The position numbers and the translations under genes were made by a program. Below, in pieces: positions 54,668 through 64,000 of a stretch of DNA of 64,000 bases. The stretch spans positions 2,331,650 through 2,395,649 of the forward strand of contig CM040104.1 in NCBI GenBank assembly GCA_022496805.1. Direction: 5' to 3'. The DNA is from Pohlia nutans (lineage: Eukaryota > Streptophyta > Bryopsida > Bryales > Mniaceae). Position 1 is the stretch's first letter. The number at the start of each line of letters is the position of its first letter. Under the pieces are notes generated by a model. That model was not told the origin of the DNA. It worked only from the letters and a program-made list of their open reading frames with translations, and ran no database searches.

Positions 54668-55232
54668 CACCTAGAGGAACAACCGTTCATTTCTTGGGAC
54701 GATGTGCACACGTTTTCTCATCAGTCATACACTTTTTGCAAGGAAAAGAAATACAACAAAATTCTATAGCGATATAGCTTCATGCATGTGTGATCCAATT
54801 AGAAGTGAATGATTTGTGAAAAAAATTATGCCTCTTGTCATGTTGGAGTGATTTGTCATAAATTTCAAAGATTGTAGTCTAAATGTGTTCTTGAAAAAGT
54901 AAACTCATAAAATTAAGCAACCAAAAAATCTCCAAAAATCACTACATTTAGAGTATTACATTTCAACCCATCATAACAAATTTCATTCACAAATTGTCAA
55001 TATCTTATTCGTAATTGAATTATAAATTATTTTTGGATTTCAAATTTCAAATTTTATACAAAAATATTGGTATCAATAGGAATTGCAGATGTAACCATAT
55101 GGATAGATTCTGAAATTTATAAATGTGCAAGTTTTATTCATGCATCAAGTTCAAAATATCCCTCTTGGTTTCATTTTATAATGCATCTATGCAAAATTGC
55201 CAGATTTGGAGAGGGGTAAGGACATTTAGGGG
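54668..55232 (+). mobile_element. TTAA-type MITE, family A copy 2
   Basis: 565 bp, shares the TTAA at 54,664-54,667 with family B copy 1 and the TTAA at 55,233-55,236 with the next element. The left terminus is diverged (CACCTAGAGGAAC), the right is CATTTAGGGG. Internal sequence is clearly family A. Confidence 0.75.
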
Positions 55233-55236
55233 TTAA

Positions 55237-55454
55237 CCCTTGAATGGCCCGAAAGCCCTTTGCGGCTGTATAGTATATTCTATATTTGATGGTATTTCAT
55301 CAAAATAACAATGACCAAATACTTTTTAGTACAAAGTAAAATCAAATAATCATGATAATATGTATATAACAATATATCACAATTCATGTATTAAACCACA
55401 ATTAAACAATTATTAGGCTAAATATGGATTGTAGAGAGGGATTCCAAGAGCCTT
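55237..55454. mobile_element. TTAA-bounded fragment, family C
   Basis: 218 bp between TTAA sites. The left end CCCTTGAATGGCCC has the same style as the other families but the right end does not match it, so the element is probably truncated or not a true element. Confidence 0.45.
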
Positions 55455-55458
55455 TTAA

Positions 55459-56027
55459 CCCCTAAATGCCTAGAGCCCTCTCCAAAATCGGCAGTTTTGC
55501 AAAGATGCATTATAAAATGCAACCTAGAGGGATATTTTGAACTTGATATATCAATAAAAGTTGTACATTATGAATTTTAGATTCTATCCATACGGCTAGA
55601 TCTATGATTGCTATTACCAATAATTTTGTATAAAATTTGAAACGTGAAATTCAAAATTATTTTGTAATTCAATTACGAATAAGATATTGACAATCTACGG
55701 ATGAATTTTTTTGTGATTGGTTGAAATGTAATACTCTAAGTGTAGTGATTTTTGGAGATTTTTTGGTTGCTTAATTTTATGAGTTGACTTTTTTTAGAGC
55801 ACTTTTACATTGAAATCTTCAAAATTTTGGGTGAATCACTACAACATGAAATGAGGCATAAAAATTTCACAAATCATCCCCTTTCTAATCAGATCACATA
55901 CGCATGAAGCTAACTTCCCATAGAATCTACAGTAAAAATTCCACACAGCTAAAAGTGCATGACGGATGAAAAATTATGGATGAAATCTGTACATCGTCCA
56001 AAAAATGGATGCTTAGGCAGTTAGGGG
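55459..56027 (-). mobile_element. TTAA-type MITE, family A copy 3
   Basis: 569 bp, inverted relative to copies 1, 2 and 5. Ends CCCCTAAATGCCTAGAGCCC and (inverted) CCCCTAACTGCCTAAGC; flanked by TTAA at 55,455 and 56,028. Confidence 0.9.
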
Positions 56028-56038
56028 TTAAAGGTTAA

Positions 56039-56841
56039 CCCTTTAGTGCCCAGGGTACTGTAGCAGACAGCTCTGGATTTCAGTGGGTTTTTCCACTGTG
56101 GTTGAGACTACCAGAGATAGAATGGGTTAAATTAGAAAGTAACCGTACAATTCTATTTTCAACTGGAGAGCACACATTTTATTAAAATTTGAGAATCATC
56201 CGATGGTGGGATCGGAAGATTATAGTATGTATTTGAACTGTATAATGCACGCTCAAAAACGAGATTTTGGGGGGTGTGTGACTTCAAAGTTAAATAGAAT
56301 TTGAGGTAAATTTTCAATAATAAAAGCAAAGAAGTTCAGCTATGCCCTATGTCAACACCTCTCTGTTACAATCTTTCATATCAAAAATAGACTCACACAT
56401 AATTATTGTGAGATTTATAAGTGAAAGTGACTTGTCCATGTACGGTTTAGGACAAAATTTTATACGTTGAAAATTGACAGGAGTGGGTACATTAGTCAAG
56501 ATCGGATTACACACACTAATGGAAGATGAAGAAGAGAACACAATCCAAAAAAATAAAACAAGATAACAAACTTCCAAACACAAGAAATACTACACAATAC
56601 ATATGTTGTATTTGTAAGTATTTACTGTATTTTCAAGTATTTGCAGTATTTTTGCGTTTTGTTGATAGGTATTTTGATAGTTGTACAATTCCAAATTGAA
56701 AATTTCTTTTTCTGAAAGGTGCGTAATGTATGTGCACAAATCTGAACTTCAAAACTGAAGTTCCAATTCTTCACGGATTCTCTGCTATTTGCATTTTGGA
56801 CGTTGTAGTGACCATAATGTGGTTTGCTGGGCACTAAAGGG
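56039..56841 (+). mobile_element. TTAA-type MITE, family B copy 2
   Basis: 803 bp, same length and orientation as copy 1, TIR CCCTTTAGTGCCCAG, TTAA at 56,035 and 56,842. Similarity to copy 1 is high across its whole length. Confidence 0.9.
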
Positions 56842-56845
56842 TTAA

Positions 56846-57182
56846 GGGGTTAATAATGATTTTTGAACACAGGGGCATTTCTTGAGATCCAAAATGACCC
56901 ACAAGGCTATGCACACTGATTCTATTAGCTGGGATTGAATTGGATTGTGAAGAACTGCTTGAAAACTGTGCTCAATCATCTGCGTGATTCTCCACTGATG
57001 ATTACTGTGTTGTGATTTATTGTCTCTGCCCCACCAAGGGAGAGACTACCAAAACGCTTCGTTTTCAAGGAGTTACATGGTTGAACAGTATAAACAAGCT
57101 GCAAAAGTAATCTAAGGTAAATACTAAGAGAGAGACTAGCCGCTTGTTTTTTTATACAATATGCATTCAAGTCGTGCAAGAG
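56846..57182. other. Spacer between TTAA MITEs, no gene
   Basis: About 340 bp without credible ORF or terminal repeats. Confidence 0.5.
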
Positions 57183-57186
57183 TTAA

Positions 57187-57741
57187 CCATTAAGCGTCCA
57201 TGCTACAATTATTAGGTCAAACATCATTAATTCCTCACATTTTGAAATCAATTATATTTTCTGGTATTTTTCTCACGTAAGGTATTGTTAAACCAATTTA
57301 CCTTGATATTTTCATAATAATTTAAATAAAAAGAAATTTTATTAGAGATTTCAAAGTTTTTTCTTGTAAAAACAATAGTAATTACAAAAATGTTTAGAAT
57401 AGTATGATTTTTTATTTTATTTTAGGGAAAATGTAAATAATAGTGATGAACAATAAGGTGTAGGTGGCATGCTTCTTGAGGTTACATAATTTAAGAAATT
57501 CAATATGAAAAACATTTTGTATAGTGTATATTGGAATTTTAGGGTTTTGAGCTTTGCAGTGATCTAAAAAAACGTAATTTTAACAATTTTGAATAATGGT
57601 AAATTGGACTATAAAGTAGAAGATAGCCCCTTGCACACATTTTTAGTTGGAACCATTTTCATTTGAAATTAGGTGAAAATCACTGTTTGACTAAAAAAAT
57701 GATCAAACATAGCCCCACGAGGCTCCTTGCACACTTAAGAG
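57187..57741 (+). mobile_element. TTAA-type MITE, family E
   Basis: TTAA at 57,183 and 57,742. Ends CCATTAAGCGTCCATG and (inverted) CTCTTAAGTGTGCAAG are partly complementary. 555 bp, AT-rich, single copy here. Confidence 0.6.
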
Positions 57742-57798
57742 TTAATTGAAATAATTATGGCCATGGCCATAAGTTAGAGCCAATAAACCAAATCTTAA

Positions 57799-58316
57799 CC
57801 CTTTGACACACCTGCGTCGATATAATGGACGATGAATAAATTGCAACCTTTCTCAACACTACATCCTGTATAGTTTTTCATCCATTCAAATCTCTCTTGG
57901 TTCTTGTGCTAGTTGACTATCATTTGTACAGTACGGATCTTCAAAATAAGACATTGTGATTTTTGAAAAACAATAGAATTGGTTTATGTCAAGTTTCATT
58001 CTTAGTTCAAAAAGTGAGACCTTCAACATGATTTTCCAAAATAAGTAGAATCAATAATGGAAACTATACCATCTCGTAGTGCATGTTATTCCAATTTCAT
58101 TACAATGTTTTTTTTAAAATTTGTATGAACTTGGGATTTTTAATTGAATTTCAAGAGAAAACCTTGCAAAATTAATTAAAAAAATATGATGAATCCAATT
58201 GTACAAATGTGATCTTCACATTGCCATTTACAGCTTTGCTTTGTACATCAACTCCATTTTTGTTTTTCATCAAACATTTTATAACGAATCTTTGAAAACA
58301 ATGTTGAATGGGGACG
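57799..58316 (+). mobile_element. TTAA-type MITE, family F copy 2
   Basis: Left end TTAA then CCCTTTGACACACC; right TTAA at 58,317 is shared with the next element. Related to the inverted partial copy at 27,979-28,440. The right terminus does not mirror the left, so it may be truncated by the next insertion. Confidence 0.6.
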
Positions 58317-58320
58317 TTAA

Positions 58321-58887
58321 CCCCTAAATGCCTAGAGCCCTCTCCAAATTCGGCAGTTTTGCAAAGATGCATTATAAAATGCAACTAAAAGGGATATTTT
58401 GAACTTGTTGTAAGAATAAAATTTGTACATTATGAAATTTTGATCTATCCATACGGTTAGCTCTATGATTGCTATCACCAATATTTTGTATGAAATTTGA
58501 AACTCAAAATTCAAAATTCTTTTGTAATTTGATTACAAATAAGATATTGACAATCTATGTATGAAATTTGTTGTGATTGATTGAAATGCAACACTGTAAG
58601 TGTAGTGGTTTTTTGGAGATTTTTTGATTGCTTAATTTATTGAGTTGACTTTTTTAAGAGCACTTTTACACTAAAATCTTCGAAATTTTGGGTGCATCAC
58701 TACAACATGAAATGAGGCATAGAAATTTCACAAATCATCCTATTTCTAATCGAATCACACATGCATGAAGCTAACTTCCCATAGAATTTATAGTGAAAAA
58801 TCCACACTAGAAAAAGTGCATGATGGATGAGAAAAATGGATGAAATCTATACATCGTCCAAAAAATGGATGCTCAGGCAGCTAGTGG
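58321..58887 (-). mobile_element. TTAA-type MITE, family A copy 4
   Basis: 567 bp, same orientation as copy 3. Ends CCCCTAAATGCCTAGAGCCC and (inverted) CCACTAGCTGCCTGAGC. Its right TTAA (58,888-58,891) is also the left TTAA of copy 5. Confidence 0.9.
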
Positions 58888-58891
58888 TTAA

Positions 58892-59459
58892 CCCCTAACT
58901 GCCTAAGCGTCCATTTTTTGGACGATGTACAGATTTCATCCATAATTTCTCATCCGTCATGCACTTATAGCAGTATGGAATTTTTACTGTAGATTCTATG
59001 GGAAGTTAGCTTCATGCATATGTGATCCGATTAGAAAGGGGATGATTTGTGAAATTTTTATGCCTCATTTCATGTTGTAGTGATTCACCCAAAATTTTGA
59101 AGATTTCAATGTAAAAGTGCTCTAAAAAAAGTCAACTCATAAAATTAAGCAACCAAAAAATCTCCAAAAATCACTACACTTAGAGTATTACATTTCAACC
59201 AATCACAATGAATTCCATCCGTAGATTGTCAATATCTTATTCGTAATTGAATTACAAATAATTTTGAATTTCACGTTTCAAATTTTATACAAAATTATTG
59301 GTAATAGCAATCATAGATCTAACCATATGGATAGAATCTAAAATTCATAATGTACAACTTTTATTGATATATCAAGTTCAAAATATCCCTCTAGGTTGCA
59401 TTTTATAATGCATCTTTGCAAAACTGCCGAATTTGGAGAGGGCTCTAGGCATTTAGGGG
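58892..59459 (+). mobile_element. TTAA-type MITE, family A copy 5
   Basis: 568 bp, opposite orientation to copy 4 and directly abutting it across a single TTAA. TIR CCCCTAANTGCCTA, TTAA at 59,460. With copy 4 it forms a near-perfect inverted pair of about 570-bp arms. Confidence 0.92.
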
Positions 59460-59463
59460 TTAA

Positions 59464-61382
59464 GGGGTTAACCTTGACCATGGCAGACGATATTTAATTG
59501 AAAACACTGCAGAATTGGATCATGAAGAACTGCTTGAAAACTGTGCCCAATCATCATCTGTTTGCCCAGCCCAGGCCTGAGAGCATTCCCACCCATGCCC
59601 TCATCAAGTGGCCTTCAACAGTGGTTTGAGAGGGCACTGTAGGAGTTCAAGTGGCCTTTCAAATTCTGGACCCCCACTGTCGAGTCTCCTTGAATTTGAG
59701 AATCTGAAAAATGAAGAGCCCATGGCCAATGGGAAGCACCACATGCATGCTGGGCCATGGGTGGGAATGATTCATTGATTACATTCAAATCAAGAGGATG
59801 GAAAGCACCACGCCAGCACATGCATGTTGGGCCATGGGTGATTATCGCAATTAATGCAATGATTATCTCCCTCAAATAGCCCGGATTTCAAGCTCCAGAG
59901 GCAAATGCAAGACTCCACAACCTAGCGTGGCAAAGCTGATTTCTACAGAGGCCTTGCAAGAGAGGCCACTGGCAAACCCAAGGGTGGGAGAGAAAAAAGT
60001 GTGAGGGCCCTCTACATTGCCAAAAGGCCACTTGTTGAGGGCAAGGGTGGCCATGCTCTGAGTTGCTGCCGATATGGTTCTCCAGATGGAAATTTGCTCA
60101 AAAGTCCATGACACACTAATTGAGATAGGGCAAGTGGATGTATATGACACTTGGCCAGCCTGATTGTTTTGTCGTCAATGATAGATAGGTCTGGAATGAC
60201 TTTCTTGAGGAGCTCGTCCATCTGCTTAGGAATACAGGGCTAACAGCATCTCCACCAGCCACTCTAAAGAAAGTGCAATTTCAGCTTGAGAAATGAGATC
60301 CACAAAAATTCACTGTTTGATAATGTTTATATTTGCAATGCATAGGATTGTGCAAAATATTGAAAGAATTGACCGTCTAGCTTACAAAAATATAATGTTC
60401 AAAGTTTGCGTTCAATTTTTTTTTGGCGGACTTTTGAACGCTATAGTGTCCCAATTCTAAACACTGAATAAAGGCAAATACAAGCCACGTTCTCATCCAT
60501 GCCTATGCTTTTCATCCCAAGCTCTGTGGAATTAATAAGTTGACAACCTTATTTATAATATTGTGTGAAGATCAATATATTTTGGCAATTTTTTAAATCA
60601 ATAACTACAATTTTTTTAAATCTCAAATCTATTAGTAGTACGTGGCGTTCAAGGGTTGATTTCACATCATGATTGCACAATCCATGCGTGGTGGCTTGTG
60701 AGTGGCTTACTAGCTATTTTCAAAGTCTAACTGAATGATGTCAATGGGGAACTACATGGTATGCCTTGTAATTTTTAGACGACCTTCAGAGTGCAATTGA
60801 GAGTTGTCAATGGAGGTGCTTTTAACCTATGATGTGAAACTTGATTTCCTCCTTTCCTGCAGGTGATTTGCAACATGCGACATTGATCCGCAAGAAAAGC
60901 TCTTCACCATCTACCATAGGTTAGTAGCTCGTCTAGTGGCACTAATGTGCTGAATGATTATTATTTTTGGATACAAATTCCAGAGAGAGAGAGAGAGAGG
61001 AACTTTGGTCTGGAGGACCAGCATGAATGAAGGGTTTGCTGGGGGAAGGGCTACCAGCTTGGTCACCAGGACCAAGGTGGTGCGTGCCACCCTTGATGCC
61101 TTCTTTCAAAAATAGACCCTATATCACAAAACAAGTCTAAAGCAATTAATCTAAAAGACCTACTCTAAAGTAACTATAATAGTCCAGTTGTGGTGGGCGT
61201 GTATGTATATGTCTATTTGTGTATATATATAAAAAATGGGTGGATGTGGGTAGGTGTAAGGGTAGTTTTATGGTAAGATTGGTAGGGTTTGTTTATTTTT
61301 ATTCGTCGTTTTGTAAGTATGATATGTTGGAGGTATTTAATAGAGTTGGTATAAATAGCACAAAGGACTTTGTTGATGAGTC
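59464..61382. other. Non-coding region, no gene recognised
   Basis: Short ORFs only (for example 59,872-60,150 minus). A (GA)n run lies at 60,982-61,000. No TE ends recognised. Confidence 0.45.
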
Positions 61383-63500
61383 CTAAATGTACTTTGATAT
61401 GAGGTTGGTTAGAGAGAATGTATTTATGTTGTCGTGTTTAGCACCACGTGCACCAGCACTGAGTACCGTGAGGGAAGCTACAGTCAATCTTCTAGAGGCT
61501 ATATCTTGTAGAAGTGGGTTATATTTGGTGGTTTTATTTGTGATGCTTTGTGGGGGGAATTGATCATTGCAACATGTAAATTCGATGAATTGTATAATTA
61601 TGGAAGGATGTGGGGCAGTGGGGTGGGGGGCGTCATGGATGTGTTGTACAAGTAACATGTCTGGGCGCAATTTTGCATTACACTGGCATTGGAAGGTGGG
61701 GCATGTGCAAGGGAGTAGCCAAAATGGTACTGTATTTTCGGAGGTACGATTTTGGTTTTTCCCAGCATTTATCAAGTTAAAGCACTGTGTGTGTTGGTTA
61801 CTCATAAACATTTTATAGAGTTCCCATATGACAACGTTGTGGCATTTTATGTAGAATTTATGGATGTTTTGTTCAAGGCATGCAAGGAGGTGGGGCCATG
61901 TCTCTATGGATTGAGTAGGGCATATGGAGTAATTGATGGAGGTGTGTTTGGTGGGCCAAAAGAGGTGTTTTCGAGTGTGAATTGTCCATATCTGGATTTG
62001 AGTAATTGAGAGATTTGGGAATCTGGGATGTTTTGATTAGTCTAGAAATTGTTAGAGAGTTCGATGTCTATTACATCATTGTTGACCCATTTGTCAATAT
62101 ATTTGAAATTGGTGGCATTTGCTTTTTGTTGTTTTAGTTCTAGGTCTTGGAGGTATTGTTGGAAATTGCAAATGGGGTTTTTAATAAGTGGCTTAATTGG
62201 TTTGTTTCGGCTCGATGTAGCCAATGGGGGGCGCTATGTGCATGGTGGTGGGAAATTTTCATATCAACATATGGAAGATCAGCAACGGCTTTAGCTAATT
62301 TGTCAGATGTTACATTTCCTTCGATATTGCGGTGAGCTCGTACCTTGTGGAGGTATATAGGGATTTTATTATGTTTGAGCAATTACAAGATGACTTGGAG
62401 TATTAATTTGTCTGAGTGATTATTTTGTAATAAGTGGTTATTTTGTAATAAGGGGTGTCTGATTTGGGTGTTGCGAAGGTATATGGAGTTGAGGCTATCA
62501 GTGAAGATGTATATTGGGTCGGTATGGGTGAGCGTGATTATAAATGTTTCATGTATGGCGGTGAATTTGGCATGGAGGCTATTTTTGAGACTTGGTAGGC
62601 GGTATTTGTTGCTAATATTTTTCTCTTTATTGTATATGCCATAGCCTAGAGTGTCACTCTTTCCATTGTTGTCAAGGGGATGAAGGATCCATCTATGTAG
62701 TAGTTATCATATGGGTATTTATGATGTACGATAGTGTCGTATGATGGATATGGTGAGATATTGGGGGTGGGGTCTTCGTGTAAAGTGTAATTGGGTGCGG
62801 TATTCCATTTGGGGTGGGAGTTGAGGAGGGCTAGGTTATTGGTGACAGGTCGGAGGTTTGTGAATGGCTCTACCATGTTAATCTAGGCTACACCATTGAG
62901 TTGTGTTTCTAGGTAATAAATTATGGGAGTGAGGGTTGAGGTTTGCATTTTTGAAGGGAGAGTTTGGCTTAGGGTGAATTGGAAGTAAATGGGTTTATTT
63001 AGTAGATGTATAAATGGTTGTGATTTTGGGGAGAGTGGGGAGTACGAGTGGTGGACATGGTACTTTACAATTTTGGTGAGGGTAGAGTATGGTGGGTATA
63101 TACGGGTCTGTATTTTTGTATGGTATTGGGAAGGGTGCGGGAGTGTTGGATTTAGTATGGGTCGGGGTTTGATACTAGAAAGAGAGTTAGAAATAACACG
63201 AAGGTCTCCTAGAGATTTTTGGGATTTGTGATGTTGGGAGAGGAGTTTCGAGGTTGGGCGATGGAGGACGTGCATTTCAGACTGTGTGAGTGTAGTTGGA
63301 AAGGGGAGCGCGGCGGGGAGTGTAGAGTTGTTATGGAGCGGAGTGTAACGGGAGGGAGGTGTGGAGGGCGCAGGGATTGACAAACGAAGACGCACTGCAT
63401 GGGACATGGGACGATGATCAATAGGGGAGGTAATGGATTGATTGGGAAGTTGGAGCGGTATGTGTAAGAGTTTTGAATTGGACTCGCATTAACGAGAGAA
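61383..63500 (-). pseudogene. Decayed LINE 3' part with RNase H domain
   Basis: Minus-strand non-LTR retrotransposon remnant. The upstream part (63,407-62,883) is Pro/Thr/His-rich and unassigned. RNase H follows: YIDGSFIPL (first Asp, about 62,695), then LHAKFTAIHE where AEL with the catalytic Glu is expected (Glu to Lys), YIFTDSLNSIYL (Asp, about 62,520), and HKVRAHRNIEGNVTSDKLAK (about 62,340). A stop (TAA) at about 62,386 and a frameshift at about 62,200 break it. Downstream frames to 61,383 include a CPTFQCQC stretch. RNase H removes RNA during element replication. RT and endonuclease are missing, as expected for 5' truncation. The 3' end is not marked by a clear poly(A). Confidence 0.7.
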
Positions 63501-64000
63501 GATTCCTTAGTTATAAGGCTAAATAGACCTCCAATAGGACTTTCCGCTCTCACTCCCCTCATTCTCACTAGTGTTCATGTGTGTTGGAGGAGGTAATGAT
63601 CGTGTGTGTTGATGGGAGTGTGTTATGTTAGTGTGTGTTCCTAGTTTCTTAGACGAGTTCTGTATTAGCAAGGAGGATTGAGGAGGCCAAGACTTGGCTT
63701 GTGTACATTGCCATTGAGGCTTTATGACTATTCTTTAAGTCCCCTAGTACCAAAGGGACGAAATTATACATGTATTCTAGATATAGCCTTCTAAGTGTTT
63801 TTGGAGACCGGTTGTGGGTGTGGATGTTGTAGGTCTAGAGTTTTGACACTAGGAGCTTGTAGATCAGGTCTTGTTGTGTATAGATCTATGGTGGATCTAA
63901 AGAAATAGGACAGATCTAGCCGTAGATCTAAGTTATTAAACTCAGGGGTCTAGGAGCAGCAATCCGGAGGGCTCAGGGAAAGTTGCAGGGACAATGCGAG
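63501..64000. other. No feature recognised at window end
   Basis: About 500 bp with GTGTGT-rich and AGATCTA-containing sequence. No gene or TE end identified. Confidence 0.4.

Noticed and set aside
54164..56583. Conserved 74-78-codon ORFs in the two family B MITEs (54,164-54,405 and 56,347-56,583)
   Set aside because: ORFs overlap on opposite strands in both copies and conservation is equal outside them, so they reflect copy similarity, not coding.
52574..59463. Interstitial telomere repeats (TTTAGGG-like ends of MITEs)
   Set aside because: TTTAGGGG occurs once per element end as part of a longer TIR, never in tandem.

Overview
This is a repeat-rich nuclear window from a green-lineage eukaryote. 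The only clear host gene is a 12-exon neutral trehalase (GH37) on the minus strand at 40,756-46,076, with plant-type sequence and GT-AG introns. Almost everything else is transposable elements (TEs), many nested. Ty3, copia, hAT-DUF659 and animal- or alga-like DNA transposons occur together. That mix, with a plant-type trehalase, suggests a streptophyte, perhaps a charophyte alga such as Chara or an early-diverging land plant. The species is a guess.

Layout. 1-1.34 kb: partial, mutated gene of unknown function. 1.65-3.61 kb: truncated hAT transposase between two CGTCCG-rich arrays. 3.9-10.1 kb: decayed DDE-type transposase gene flanked by non-coding DNA packed with GTAC. 10.96-20.83 kb: 5'-truncated Ty3/gypsy element (RT, RNase H, integrase, extra coiled-coil ORF, PPT, 3' LTR), split by a 3.93-kb TG...CA insertion that carries its own 771-codon ORF. 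20.83-26.1 kb: copia gag fragment split by two insertions, one with a 5-bp target-site duplication (TSD) and one with long terminal inverted repeats (TIRs) and a 2-bp AT duplication. 28.48-39.10 kb: a 10.6-kb multigene DNA transposon with 32-bp TIRs. 39.1-40.7 kb: fold-back repeats. 40.76-46.08 kb: trehalase. 46.1-51.1 kb: AT-rich non-coding DNA. 51.1-59.5 kb: a pile-up of TTAA-bounded MITEs that look like non-autonomous piggyBac elements, with tRNA-derived SINEs. 61.4-63.5 kb: decayed LINE with RNase H.

Several target genes can be read straight across an insertion once the insertion and one duplication are skipped. This fixes the boundaries exactly for 11,770-15,700, 21,077-24,060 and 24,298-26,033, and to within about 1 bp for 37,421-37,789.

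The most interesting signal is that separate TE blocks are each enriched in their own short word: CGTCCG, GTAC, CCGG, TACCG, and TGGCA/TGCCA. This resembles, by analogy only, the motif accumulation seen in VANDAL elements with sequence-specific anti-silencing proteins. The 10.6-kb transposon and the TTAA MITE chain are the other main candidates for new biology. All counts were made by eye. Exon boundaries rest on splice consensus plus family conservation, not on transcripts.
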